NCBI GenBank assembly: GCA_009789175.1
Contig: CP046866.1
Span: 2,480,001 to 2,544,000, forward strand
DNA from: Salinibaculum litoreum
GTDB lineage: Archaea; Halobacteriota; Halobacteria; Halobacteriales; Haloarculaceae
DNA: 64,000 bases
Direction: 5' to 3'
Shown in pieces: positions 21,261 through 30,429 of the stretch. The notes under the pieces were generated by a model, which saw only the letters and a program-made list of their open reading frames with translations, was not told the DNA's origin and made no database searches. Numbering within the stretch: the first letter of the stretch is position 1; the number at the start of each line of letters is the position of its first letter. The translations under genes and the position numbers were made by a program.

Positions 21261-21572
21261 CTAGATTTCGTCGAGATGCTCGACGCCCTGTTTGGAGACG
21301 TTGCCCTTGGTAATGTCGCCGGGCATCCAGTCGGGTTTGTCGTCAGGTGCCTCCTCTTCCCAGGCCCAGCCCTCATAGACGTGGACCTTGTGGGTACCCT
21401 TCTCCCGTAGCCGCAGTTCCGTTGGATCCGCATCGTCCTCCGACGATGCTGGGTCGAGTCGTCGCGCCGCTTTCAGCGCCGCCTGCCGAGGTGTCCCCCC
21501 GGAGAAGACACTCGTCTCTTCGCCGTTGCCCTCGCGGAGCGCAAAGTTGCGCTTGTCGCTGTCTTGTGCCAT
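21261..21572 (-). CDS. MC1-family non-histone chromosomal protein
   Basis: 103 residues. After a short N terminus come KRNFALREGNGEETSVFSGG, TPRQAALKAARRL and the aromatic C-terminal KGTHKVHVYEGWAWEEEAP, the pattern of archaeal MC1, which binds and bends DNA as a monomer. The family is normally about 90-105 residues; here, as in halophiles, it is acidic. TATA-like TTTATAATGG lies about 50 bases before the ATG (21618-21625), implying a leader of about 25 bases. It is the first gene beyond the rRNA control region. Confidence 0.9.
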   Translation of the reverse strand: MAQDSDKRNFALREGNGEETSVFSGGTPRQAALKAARRLDPASSEDDADPTELRLREKGTHKVHVYEGWAWEEEAPDDKPDWMPGDITKGNVSKQGVEHLDEI

Positions 21573-21833
21573 GATTTCTACCGCTCCATGTCAATTCAGC
21601 ACATGACCCATTATAAATATACCCCCCAAATCCGCCCGCCCTGCGGTGGTCCTTTTATACAGATGGGTGCGAAACGGTCCGAAACGAGCGGTGACTGTCC
21701 CCGAAGCCGGCTCAGAGTGGTCATTCGAGAGGGAGTCAGCGCTCGCGCGCGCCGCTGACCGGGCGACGGCGACCGGCTATCGCGCGGTAGACTTAAGTGT
21801 ATCCTCCGGCGAAGCACCGTCTAGAGTAGCGCG

Positions 21834-22031
21834 ATGGTCCGAAAGAAGAAGCTCAGCCCCAGTGGCGCAAAAGACGAGGACGGCGAGTACCACAACGTCC
21901 ACATCAATCTCCACGAAGACGAACTCGCCGTGGCGGGGATGGACATCGGCGATGAAGTGTTCGTCCGCGTGCGTGAGGACAAGATAATCATCCAGAAAGC
22001 CGACGCCGACGACGTCGAGCACGAATTTTGA
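21834..22031 (+). CDS. Small AbrB/SpoVT-like protein
   Basis: 65 residues: a basic start (MVRKKKLSPSGAKDEDG) then HINLHEDELAVAGMDIGDEV and VRVREDKIIIQKADADD, the beta-strand/loop pattern of the AbrB-type swapped-hairpin DNA-binding fold. Likely a dimeric DNA-binding or antitoxin-like protein, but no toxin gene is adjacent. ACTTAAG at about 21790-21797 is its TATA-like box. pyrD starts 16 bases downstream, so the two are probably one transcript. Confidence 0.7.
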   Translation: MVRKKKLSPSGAKDEDGEYHNVHINLHEDELAVAGMDIGDEVFVRVREDKIIIQKADADDVEHEF

Positions 22032-22047
22032 GCCTGCCATCGCTTCT

Positions 22048-23100
22048 ATGACTCTCTACGACCTGGCCAAGCCAGTCCTGTTTCGCCTGCCCGCGGAGAC
22101 CGCCCACACCGGCGTCCACATGTTGTTACAGGCGACACAGGCGACACCGCTGAAATCAGTACTGGCCCGCCGCTACACCGTCGACGACGACCGCCTCGAA
22201 ACGACAGCGTTCGGGCAGCACTTTCCAAACCCCGTCGGTGTCGCCGCAGGCTTCGATAAAAACGCCGAGCTTCCAGCAGCACTCGCTGGGCTGGGCTTTG
22301 GGTTCGTCGAGGTTGGTGGTGTTACAGCCGAGCCCCAGGGCGGGAACCCGCGACCGCGCATGTTCCGCCTGCGCGACGACGAGGCACTCATCAACCGGAT
22401 GGGACTGAACAACGACGGCGCCGACGTCGTGGGTCGCCGCCTGCTGCGGACCGACGTTGACATCCCCGTCGGCGTCAATATTGCCAAGACCGAACACGTC
22501 GCACCCGGGAACGCGCCGGCGGACTACCGCCAGACCTACGAACGGGTCGCGGAGGGGGCCGATTTCTTCGTCGTAAACGTCTCCTGTCCCAACTCACAGG
22601 GCTTCGAGGAGCTACAGAACCGGGAGTCGATGGCAGCCATCTTCGAGACGTTGACCGAGGCGGGTGCCAGTCCCCTGCTGGTGAAGCTCTCGCCGGACCT
22701 TCCCGAACCGGCCGTCGAGGACGCCCTCTCTATCGTCTCGGAGTTCGACCTCGATGGCATCGTCGCCACCAACACCACCACCGAGCGACCGGCCTCGTTG
22801 CGCTCGAACAACCGCCTCGAAACGGGCGGACTCTCGGGGGCACCCATCGAGGAGCCCGCGACGGAGATGGTCCGCTTTGTCGCCCGGCGCACCGACGTAC
22901 CCGTCGTCGGCGTCGGCGGCGTCTCCACGGCCGAAGACGCCTACCGGAAGATTCGGGCCGGGGCCAGCCTCGTCCAGCTATACACCGGGCTTGTCTATCG
23001 TGGCCCGTCCATCGCCCGGGACATCAACGAGGGGCTGCTGGAGTTGCTTGCCGAGGACGGCTTTGACTCCGTCGAGGAAGCTGTCGGTGCGGACCTGTAG
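22048..23100 (+). CDS. pyrD: Dihydroorotate dehydrogenase (quinone, class 2)
   Basis: 350 residues. It oxidises dihydroorotate to orotate in pyrimidine synthesis, passing electrons to membrane quinone. Class 2 marks: N-terminal helical extension (MTLYDLAKPVLFRLPAETAH), GVAAGFDKNAE, the catalytic serine in NVSCPNSQGF, VKLSPDL, NTTTERP, and VGVGGVSTAEDA with the C-terminal GASLVQLYTGLVY for FMN. Probable second gene of the operon with the AbrB-like gene. Confidence 0.94.
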   Translation: MTLYDLAKPVLFRLPAETAHTGVHMLLQATQATPLKSVLARRYTVDDDRLETTAFGQHFPNPVGVAAGFDKNAELPAALAGLGFGFVEVGGVTAEPQGGNPRPRMFRLRDDEALINRMGLNNDGADVVGRRLLRTDVDIPVGVNIAKTEHVAPGNAPADYRQTYERVAEGADFFVVNVSCPNSQGFEELQNRESMAAIFETLTEAGASPLLVKLSPDLPEPAVEDALSIVSEFDLDGIVATNTTTERPASLRSNNRLETGGLSGAPIEEPATEMVRFVARRTDVPVVGVGGVSTAEDAYRKIRAGASLVQLYTGLVYRGPSIARDINEGLLELLAEDGFDSVEEAVGADL

Positions 23101-23293
23101 GCACCACGCGATGAGATAGTCCCACCCATCAGTTTTCTCTCAGATAGACATCTTCCAGCAGCCGACAGGATAGATATTTTTCAGCCGTTCTCGGGCCGTT
23201 TTTCTGCAGGTCTACTGTCGTGTGGTCGCTTATTTCTCAAAACGTGAAAAACACGGGGGGCGTTTTAGTATAGCAGGTGAGCACAGTGGCGAT

Positions 23294-24508
23294 ATGCATG
23301 CTCGTATCGGCAGGCAATACAGGACTCTCGTCTGGTGGACGATGGATGTCGTCGGCATCTCACGCTCACTGCGCTGGAAGGTGCTGATTGCGGTTGCCAT
23401 CCAGTTTCTCGTCTCCGTTGCGCTGACGCTTGTCCCACTCGTGGTCTCGGGCTGGGCGCGTCTCTGGGCGACTGCCGGACTGTTCGGACTCGCCAGCATC
23501 GCTTTCGTCAACACGGTACTCATCCTCGAAGACGACATCATCACGCCGATTCTGTCACTGCAGGAAGCCTCCCGACGTATCGAGCGGGGGAACCTCGACG
23601 TGAGCGTGCCGGCGACCGACCAGCGAGACGAAATCGGCGACCTCTGTCGCACCTTCGAGGAGATGCAACACAACCTGACAGTCGTCGCCAACCAGGCCGA
23701 GGCGCTCGCGACACAGCGGTTCGATGACCCGGTACTGGAAGCGGATGTCCCCGGCCGGTTCGGGTCTCTTCTCCAGCGGATGACCACCAACGTCAAAGAG
23801 TACGTCCAGCAGGTCGAAGCGGACCGGGACAGGTTCCAGTTGTTCAATTATCTCGTCGGCCACGACGTGCCCAATCTCGTCAACATCATCTACGCTCGAC
23901 TGGACTTGCTCCAGGACCGATGTCCCGACGAGGAAGTCCGTGCAGACCTCGAAGTGATCGAGGACCAGACACAGGAAATCGAGTACGTCGCCAACACGGT
24001 GGCCGACCTCACGACCGAGAAATCGGTCCGGCGAGTGGACATCAAGCACGTGCTGGTCCGGGAAGTCGAACGCATCCGCGACTCCTTCCCTGACGCAAGA
24101 GTGTCCCTAGCCCTGCCCAGTGACCCAGTCTACCTGCGGTGTAACGACCTCCTCTCGCGTGTCTGTGAGAACCTCATCGTCAACGGTATCGAACACGACG
24201 GCGGCGACGCCCCGCGTGTCGAGGTGACACTCGAAGATGCCGGCGAGTACGTCGAACTGACGGTGTCCGACGAGGGTCCCGGTCTGGACCTGGCCGACCC
24301 CGACCGACTGTTCGAGACCGTCAGCGAAGGGACCGGCCTGAACATCGTCCACACAATCGTCACCGCGTTCGAGGGCGACATCTGGCTCGAAGAGACATCG
24401 AGTGACGGCTCGACGTTCGTCGTCCGTCTCCCTCGCGACGACGCCGAAGCCGGCCAAAGTGAGGGGACAACCGATTGGTTCCAGGAGATGGAGAGTTCAC
24501 CGGGCTGA
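23294..24508 (+). CDS. Membrane sensor histidine kinase with HAMP domain
   Basis: About 404 residues. Two membrane helices lie near residues 20-70 with almost no outer loop, followed by a HAMP linker (ITPILSLQEASRRIERGNLD, RDEIGDLCRTFEEM), a helix with the acceptor in YLVGHDVPNLVNII, then HATPase with ENLIVNGIEHDG, SDEGPGLD and GTGLNIVHTIV. The H-box GHDVPN differs from the usual HDLRNPL. ATG 23294 is chosen because TTTTAGTATA at 23263-23272 sits about 26 bases upstream; ATG 23342 is possible. With almost no outer domain it probably senses a membrane or internal signal. No regulator gene adjacent. Confidence 0.87.
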   Translation: MHARIGRQYRTLVWWTMDVVGISRSLRWKVLIAVAIQFLVSVALTLVPLVVSGWARLWATAGLFGLASIAFVNTVLILEDDIITPILSLQEASRRIERGNLDVSVPATDQRDEIGDLCRTFEEMQHNLTVVANQAEALATQRFDDPVLEADVPGRFGSLLQRMTTNVKEYVQQVEADRDRFQLFNYLVGHDVPNLVNIIYARLDLLQDRCPDEEVRADLEVIEDQTQEIEYVANTVADLTTEKSVRRVDIKHVLVREVERIRDSFPDARVSLALPSDPVYLRCNDLLSRVCENLIVNGIEHDGGDAPRVEVTLEDAGEYVELTVSDEGPGLDLADPDRLFETVSEGTGLNIVHTIVTAFEGDIWLEETSSDGSTFVVRLPRDDAEAGQSEGTTDWFQEMESSPG

Positions 24509-24544
24509 CCGGAATCTTATGTACGCCCCACGTGAAACGCCGGT

Positions 24545-24637
24545 ATGGACCTCGCGGGGCAAGCAAAGCGTGGACTCGTCTGGCTCGTCGCGGTCGGTCT
24601 CGTGGCATTTACTGTCTGGCTCGTTGCCGGCCCGTGA
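24545..24637 (+). CDS. 30-residue single-helix membrane peptide
   Basis: MDLAGQAKRG is followed by a hydrophobic stretch of about 20 residues (LVWLVAVGLVAFTVWLVAGP) and a TGA stop. CTTATGTA at about 24516-24523 is a TATA-like box with leaderless spacing to the ATG. The positive-inside N terminus and clean helix argue for a real small membrane protein rather than chance. Similar tiny membrane ORFs are common but poorly annotated in haloarchaea. It lies between the kinase (+) and pheT (-). Function unknown. Confidence 0.6.
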   Translation: MDLAGQAKRGLVWLVAVGLVAFTVWLVAGP

Positions 24638-24722
24638 CCACTGTTCGACCGGAAAATCGCTCGTCGGTCCGCAGATTTGCCGCTCGCTCCGTCGAAAACC
24701 AATCCGTTCAGTCTCGCGTCCC

Positions 24723-26471
24723 TTACTCCAGTGCGTCCAGTCGGAACTCGAAGGCAGCCACCGGCAGTTCGAGGTCGTGTTCGACCAGCACTTTCGGGTG
24801 GACCTCGCCGAGGACACCGACCGAGTCACCGTCGAGGACGATTTCAGCGGTCCGGCCGTCGATGAACGTCGGGTGGTCGGTCGGCGGCGTCTCCAGCGTC
24901 TTCCCGAAGGCGTCTGCGACCGCCTGTAGGCGACCCTTTACGTTTTCATACGACGCGTCCGTACGCGCGAGCGCGCCCGAGACCGTCCGGTGCTCCGCGA
25001 CGCCCGTATTCTCGGTGTCGTCGGTGTGTGCTGCCAGCCCGATTTCCGCGATGTCCTGTGGATATGCGCGGTGGGTGTTGCGTTCGAGCACCATCAGAAG
25101 CGAGGGCAGGGCCCACGTCCGCAACATGGTGTAGTCCTCGCTGTATGGTTCCCGGATGGTGACCGGGTCGACAGCCCCGACGGCGTCGGTCGCACCGTCC
25201 TCGCGTGGGTCGGCGAGTCCCATCCGCTCGAAGTTCTCCTCGGCGTTTATCATATGGAAGTTCAGCAGGTCCTCGAACCCGAGCCCCACGAGGGCATCGC
25301 GGGCGGCATCTTCCAGTCGGGAGCGCTCGTGGCGGCCACCGACCGTCGACGCCTCGGGATAGCGAGGGTCGAGGTCGTTGAACCCGAACGCGCGGCCGAT
25401 GTCGTCGACCACGTCAAGCGGGTGGAGCACGTCGACACGGTAGGGCGGGACCTCCACGTCGTAGGCCGCGCCGTCATCGACCGCTGTGGCGTCCAGCCCA
25501 GCGCGCTCGGCACAGTCGATGACGGTCCCCTCGTCGACATCGACGCCGAGAATCGTCTCGATACGGTCGTGAGTGACGGTCTTCGAGCGCACAGCGAAGT
25601 CCGGGCGGGAAAGCGTTTGGCCCGCATACTCGCCGGGTGCATCGTCGTCGTAGTCGACCTCGACGCGCTCTATCTGGCCGCCCCGGGCCGAGAGCGCATA
25701 GAGGACGATGTTGAGCATGTGGTCGACGGTCCACTGGTCGGTCCCGGTCAACTCGATGAAGAGGTCCCGCGAGTCGGTGGTGACCTCAGTCCGACGGCCG
25801 TTGATGACCGGCGGGAACGAAAAGAGTCCGAGGTCGTCGTAGATGGCCGGATACCGGTCGAAGTCGTTCACGAGGTCGGCGTAGGTTTCGCCGGTCGGGT
25901 GCTGGTCGAGTACTTCCGCGGGCGTCATCTCGCCGTCGCTATCCAGCGGGACGAACGAGTCCTCCGCAGGAGCGACGCTGGTGTAGGTGACCGACTTGTT
26001 GGCCCGCCCGTCGTCTGTGGCGGGAGAGCCCTTGAGCATCGTGAGGTCGTGGATACCGATGGCACCCTTCGAGCGCTTGCGGCCCATGGTCGCGTGGAGT
26101 TTCTCCTGTAACTGGATGAGCGATTCCAGTGCGGCATCGTCTAGGTCCAGCCCGCGGACGATAGCGCCGGTGACGTAGGGCCGCCCCTCGGGCTGTCCCT
26201 CGACGGCGATGGTCCAGTCGGCGTCGTTGACGCTTGGGATGTAGACGCCGCGGTCGTCACCGTAGTGATAGCGCAGCGAGCGGGCGATGCCCTCGACGGA
26301 GAGTCGGTCCAGCCGGTCGGGGGCGAACTCCAGTTGCATCTCGTCGTCCTCGGTCCAGCCCTCGAACTCCAGGCCCAAATCGAACAGGTCCGTCTTGAGC
26401 TGGTCGTCGTCTTTGTCCTCGTGACCGGTCAGGTCCCGCAGTTCGTCGGGGTCGACATCGACGACTGGCAT
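24723..26471 (-). CDS. pheT: Phenylalanyl-tRNA synthetase beta subunit
   Basis: 582 residues, archaeal/eukaryotic-type beta chain without the bacterial anticodon-binding-like extension. B3/B4 region: HDLTMLKGSPA and YPAIYDDLGLFSFPPVINGR; B5: YTMLRTWALPSLL near the C-terminal class-II-like core. It forms the alpha2-beta2 enzyme with PheS, contributing editing of mischarged Tyr. The start overlaps the pheS stop (TGATG). It ends 85 bases from the small peptide gene on the other strand. Confidence 0.95.
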   Translation of the reverse strand: MPVVDVDPDELRDLTGHEDKDDDQLKTDLFDLGLEFEGWTEDDEMQLEFAPDRLDRLSVEGIARSLRYHYGDDRGVYIPSVNDADWTIAVEGQPEGRPYVTGAIVRGLDLDDAALESLIQLQEKLHATMGRKRSKGAIGIHDLTMLKGSPATDDGRANKSVTYTSVAPAEDSFVPLDSDGEMTPAEVLDQHPTGETYADLVNDFDRYPAIYDDLGLFSFPPVINGRRTEVTTDSRDLFIELTGTDQWTVDHMLNIVLYALSARGGQIERVEVDYDDDAPGEYAGQTLSRPDFAVRSKTVTHDRIETILGVDVDEGTVIDCAERAGLDATAVDDGAAYDVEVPPYRVDVLHPLDVVDDIGRAFGFNDLDPRYPEASTVGGRHERSRLEDAARDALVGLGFEDLLNFHMINAEENFERMGLADPREDGATDAVGAVDPVTIREPYSEDYTMLRTWALPSLLMVLERNTHRAYPQDIAEIGLAAHTDDTENTGVAEHRTVSGALARTDASYENVKGRLQAVADAFGKTLETPPTDHPTFIDGRTAEIVLDGDSVGVLGEVHPKVLVEHDLELPVAAFEFRLDALE

Positions 26472-27988
26472 CAGTACACCACCTCCACGTCACGCAGTAG
26501 TTCGAGGTCACACAACGTCCCGTGGACATCACGAATGTCCTCAAAGCCATACATCAACATGAGTAGTCGCTCCAGGGAGAGTCCCCAGGCCATCACGTCA
26601 CAGTCGACGCCGAGCGGTTCGAGCACTTCCTCGCGGAAGATGCCGGAGTTGCCGACCTCCACGATGTCGCCCGTCTCGGGGTGAGTGCCGAACAGTTCGA
26701 AGCTGGGCTCCGTGTACGGGTTGTAGTGGGGCTTGAACTCCAGGTCGGTGATGCCGAACTGCTCGTAGAACTCGGTGAACGTGCCAAAGAGGTCCCGCAC
26801 CGAGAGGTCCTCGGCCATCACCCAGCCCTCGATCTGGAAGAACTCGAGCAGGTGCGTCGGGTCCAGTGTGTCGTTGCGATAGACCTTTTCGACGCTGAAA
26901 TACCGCTGTGGGGGCTCCAGTTCGCCGACCTGATGGCCCGAGAGATACCGCATCGACAGGGAGGTCGTGTGTCCCCGCAGGTCGAGCCGACTGGCGGTCT
27001 CCTCGGTCCACGGGGAGTGATACCCCTCGCCGTCCTCGCCGACACCCTCCTTGTGTGCCGAGCGGACGTTTTCGACCAAGTCGTCGGGCAACGACCCGAT
27101 TTCGTCGGGCGTCTCCAGTGCGAACTGGTCCCAGTGTGTTCGCGCCGGGTGGTCCTGTGGCATGAACAGGCAGTCGTTGATCCAGAACTGCGCGTCGGCG
27201 TGGGGACCCTCCATCTCCTGAAAGCCCATGCCGACGAGGACATCCTTGACCCGGTTGGCGGTCTGGCGGAGGATGTGCTCGCGGCCACCCTGGAACTGTT
27301 CGGCGTCGGCCTCGACGTTGTACTCGGCGAACTCGACGTCTTCCCACTCACCGCTCGTGAGCATCTCGGGGGTGAGCTGGTCGACGGTTTCGGCGGCCTC
27401 GACTCCCCCCATCAGCGCAGTGACCCCATCGTCGGTCAACTGGACGTACCGAATCGTCGATGCCGAGCGGTCGACGAGGCCCCGACTCTCCAGTTGGTCG
27501 AGGACGGACGCCGCGATGTCCTCGCCGCCGGTCTCCTCGGCAGCGAGCCGTTCCAGTGCCAGGCGCTCGTCGTCGGTCGCGGGGTCGGCGTCGGCATCAG
27601 CCGATACGTCGCCGCTGTCGACATCGCCGTAGCCCTTCCGGGCGAAATTGGCCAGTGCGATGTCGACTGCGGGACCGTCCAGTCCGGCGGCCCCGAGCAG
27701 TTCACCCAGCGAGACCGGTTCCGTCTCGGCACCGGCTTCCAGTGCGGCCTTATACAGGCGGAGCTCGGGCAGTCCCGCATCCGCGTAGGTCTCGCCTTCG
27801 TCGGTGACGGTGACCGATTCGTCGGTCTCCTCGGAGACCGCGACAAGGCCTTCGTCTTCGAGTTCGAAGGCGGCACGCGTCGCGGCCTCCGGTTTCAGGT
27901 CGGCCTGCTCGGCCACCTCGGTTATCGGGCGGTCCTCGTCGGCACTTGCGGTCTCTAACACCGCAAGTTGTGCGTGTGGCAGTTTCAT
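26471..27988 (-). CDS. pheS: Phenylalanyl-tRNA synthetase alpha subunit
   Basis: 505 residues, class II synthetase. The N-terminal about 200 residues are winged-helix-like repeats (LPHAQLAVLETASADEDRPI) that bind tRNA. The catalytic part shows motif 2-like FSVEKVYRNDTLDPTHLLEF and motif 3-like VMAWGLSLERLLMLMYGFED, with the Phe-pocket segment FKPHYNPYTEPS. First gene of the pheS-pheT operon. The GC-rich 5' region faces a short inverted repeat at 28107-28161. Confidence 0.95.
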   Translation of the reverse strand: MKLPHAQLAVLETASADEDRPITEVAEQADLKPEAATRAAFELEDEGLVAVSEETDESVTVTDEGETYADAGLPELRLYKAALEAGAETEPVSLGELLGAAGLDGPAVDIALANFARKGYGDVDSGDVSADADADPATDDERLALERLAAEETGGEDIAASVLDQLESRGLVDRSASTIRYVQLTDDGVTALMGGVEAAETVDQLTPEMLTSGEWEDVEFAEYNVEADAEQFQGGREHILRQTANRVKDVLVGMGFQEMEGPHADAQFWINDCLFMPQDHPARTHWDQFALETPDEIGSLPDDLVENVRSAHKEGVGEDGEGYHSPWTEETASRLDLRGHTTSLSMRYLSGHQVGELEPPQRYFSVEKVYRNDTLDPTHLLEFFQIEGWVMAEDLSVRDLFGTFTEFYEQFGITDLEFKPHYNPYTEPSFELFGTHPETGDIVEVGNSGIFREEVLEPLGVDCDVMAWGLSLERLLMLMYGFEDIRDVHGTLCDLELLRDVEVVY

Positions 27989-28106
27989 GATTGGTCTACC
28001 GCGGTATCGGCAGTTAACGCTTCATACTCGCCCCGGCGGACAGTTTCGTCGCGATGGCCTCTCACGGCCGCCGCGAGTCCACCGCCCTCCTCAGGCGAAG
28101 AAGAAA

Positions 28107-28161
28107 TCGAACCCCACGAGAGCCGACTGCTGGCTGGCGGTACTCCGTGGCTGGGGTTCGA
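28107..28161. repeat. 10-bp inverted repeat upstream of pheS
   Basis: TCGAACCCCA (28107-28116) and TGGGGTTCGA (28152-28161) are perfect complements around 35 bases. The arms resemble tRNA T-arm sequence but no tRNA can be folded. It stands in the 268-base region between divergent pheS and the small CxxC gene, so it could be an operator or a leader hairpin for pheST. Confidence 0.5.
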
Positions 28162-28256
28162 ATGCCATGTGCGGGCGATTGTGACGGGCCGGGAAAAGCG
28201 TTCTGGATAGAACACCCGACCGGAGTGTTTTCGTCGTCGTGGCCCGAACTGTCGGT

Positions 28257-28505
28257 ATGAGCGACGATGTCGTCGTCGACTGCGAGGACTGTGCGTTCCG
28301 CGAGACCGTCGATGCGCTGGGACGGGCACGCCTCGCCCTCGCAGACCACGAGACAAAGACCGGCCACAGCGTCGACTGGCACATCGGCGGCGTCGACAGC
28401 GGCGTCGAACAGGCCGGTGCCGATGCCGGCGTCTGTGGTATTCCCGGTGCCGAGAACCCGGATACGCCGCTTCTGGACTGGCAGCGCACCGACGAAGAGG
28501 AGTGA
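28257..28505 (+). CDS. Small cysteine-containing protein of unknown function
   Basis: 82 residues. The N terminus has VDCEDCAFRETVDALGRARL, a CxxC pair; a histidine-rich middle (ADHETKTGHSVDWHIG) and a further Cys in GVCGIPG follow. This could be a small zinc-binding fold of C2H2-like type, common in haloarchaea; metal binding is inferred. ATG 28257 is taken over the in-frame ATG at 28239. It converges with trpS, 12 bases apart. No function known to me. Confidence 0.65.
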   Translation: MSDDVVVDCEDCAFRETVDALGRARLALADHETKTGHSVDWHIGGVDSGVEQAGADAGVCGIPGAENPDTPLLDWQRTDEEE

Positions 28506-28517
28506 GCGCGCTGGCGG

Positions 28518-30092
28518 TCAGCGCTTGCGGTCGGAATCCAACTCGATATCCAGTTCGTCGAGTTTCTCCTCCCACTCCTCGCGTTTTTCCTGATGGTCGT
28601 CGAGGAACTCCTCCATGAGTTCTGCAGCCTGCTCCTTGCAGCCACCACAGAGTCGCTCGCCGTTGACACACTCGTCGTAGACTTCCTTGGCGAACTCGTC
28701 GTCGTCACCCGACAACAGGTAGGCGTACAGTTCATAGACCGGACACTCGTCGGCCTCCCCGCCGAGTTCCCGCTGTTTCTCCGCTGTCTCCCGGCCGCCC
28801 GTCGTCGCCGCTTTCACCTTGTCGTAGCCGTCTTCGGGGTCATCGAGGAGGCTGATGTGGCTGGCCGGAATCGAGGATGACATCTTGCCGCCGGTCAGCC
28901 CGGTCATGAACCGATGGTAGATGGAGGAGGGCAACAGGAAGCCGTAGCCGCCGTGGTCGAGTTCCACGTCGCGGGCGAGGGTTTCGGCCTCGTCCTGAGA
29001 GAGGTCGAAAGCATCGATGTGGTTGTCGTACACGCGCTTTTCGCCGTCGACGGCGTCGATGAGTGCCTCGAAGGCCTCGTCGGTCGCCCGGCGGTCGACG
29101 ATGCGCACGCGCGGGCGGAGTGGTTCTTTGCCTGCCTCGCGCAGCATCGTAATCGTCGAATCGAGCGTCGTGGCCTCCACGTCGGTCGCGCCGGGTTCGC
29201 GCTCGGCTTCGAGGAACTCGGCAGCGTCGCCACACCGCACCGTCTGGTCAGGGTGGCGTTCGGAGAGGGTCTGGTAGGCATAAGCCAGCAGTTGTCGCTG
29301 GGCGTCGTCGGCCTCGAAGCTGGCATAGGCCTCCGTGACGCCGAAATAGCGCATGCGCTGGGCGAGGTCGCGAGAGAGACGGATATGGGGGTCCTGGTCC
29401 GGGCCGACGGGGATAATCGTCGGCTTTGGCTCCTCCAGTTGCGGGTAGAGGATGTCCGCCATCTGCGTGACGACCGACTGCATGTGCGACACGTCGGTCT
29501 CGCCGTCGAAGTCGTAGATGGCCTGCAACTCCGAGAAGTTCGCCTCCGCACCGAGTTCGAAGGCGAGGTCCTGTACGTCCCGGTTGGCCGACTGGCGGTA
29601 GAGTTCACCCTCCTCGGGGTCAAAGCCCAGTGCGAGCAACGAGAGGATGTAGTTGCGGGCGTGTTCGTCGATTTCAGCCCACGAGAGGCCGCGAGCGCTG
29701 TGGGCTTCGAGGTCGGCGATAAGGGCGTAGGCATCCCCGCCCTGCTGTTGATGCCAGATGATTTCGTCGAAGACGAGTTTGTGGCCGATGTGGGGGTCGC
29801 CGGTCGGCATGAACCCGGAGAGGGCAGCATAGGGGTCGTCGTTGCGCATCGCTCGCGCAATCTCGCGGTACTCGCGGTGACCGAAGATGACCCCACGGCG
29901 CATCAGGTAATGTGGGTCGGGAACTTCCTCCAGCACCGCCTCGAAGCGCTCGATACCGAACTGGTCGAACAGTTTCCGGTAATCGGAGACGGTCGAGGAG
30001 CCCCACGGGTCAAGCGCCACATCGCCCGTGCCGTGGGCGTCCGTCCCACCGTCAGGTGCTACCTCGTCACCGTCTTGAGAGTCGCGGGTCAT
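28518..30092 (-). CDS. trpS: Tryptophanyl-tRNA synthetase
   Basis: About 524 residues, class I synthetase. HIGH-type motif GDPHIGHKLVFDE and KMSKS-type motif TGGKMSSSIPASH are intact, with the catalytic Rossmann fold between (VGPDQDPHIRLSRDLAQRM). The C-terminal extension has CGGCKEQAAELMEEFLDDHQ. An in-frame ATG at 30236 would add 48 acidic, low-complexity residues; TATA-like sequences exist for both starts (about 30125 and 30276), so the N terminus is unsure. Typical haloarchaeal TrpS begin close to ALDPWGSSTVSDY, as from 30092. Confidence 0.93.
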   Translation of the reverse strand: MTRDSQDGDEVAPDGGTDAHGTGDVALDPWGSSTVSDYRKLFDQFGIERFEAVLEEVPDPHYLMRRGVIFGHREYREIARAMRNDDPYAALSGFMPTGDPHIGHKLVFDEIIWHQQQGGDAYALIADLEAHSARGLSWAEIDEHARNYILSLLALGFDPEEGELYRQSANRDVQDLAFELGAEANFSELQAIYDFDGETDVSHMQSVVTQMADILYPQLEEPKPTIIPVGPDQDPHIRLSRDLAQRMRYFGVTEAYASFEADDAQRQLLAYAYQTLSERHPDQTVRCGDAAEFLEAEREPGATDVEATTLDSTITMLREAGKEPLRPRVRIVDRRATDEAFEALIDAVDGEKRVYDNHIDAFDLSQDEAETLARDVELDHGGYGFLLPSSIYHRFMTGLTGGKMSSSIPASHISLLDDPEDGYDKVKAATTGGRETAEKQRELGGEADECPVYELYAYLLSGDDDEFAKEVYDECVNGERLCGGCKEQAAELMEEFLDDHQEKREEWEEKLDELDIELDSDRKR

Positions 30093-30429
30093 CGATTGGC
30101 CACTAGTCTCCCCGTCAGACGCAAAAAGTGTTCGTTTCCCCGGGTCTGCGGCGTCCACGCAGTCGGTACTCGCCGGAGTGTCGTCCCCGGCGACAGCAGT
30201 ACTATCAGTGTCTGTCGTGTCGTCGTTCGCTGGCATAGCTCTGAGTTGTTACAGTCGGCAAGCGATACCCGGAAAAAGCGAGGGAGCACCGCGGTCGACA
30301 CCGGGGAGTGACGCTCGCCGGTGCCGGCCCGCGATACTGTCCGCTTCCCGTGCTAGTGCCAGCGCCAGCGACTCCGGGAAGGGGACGTCACAGGCTGACC
30401 GAACACAGGGAGACAGATAAGTGTCACTA

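Noticed and set aside
28107-28161. Degenerate tRNA
   Set aside because: The two GGTTCGA-like segments are in opposite orientation and no acceptor or anticodon stem can be paired.
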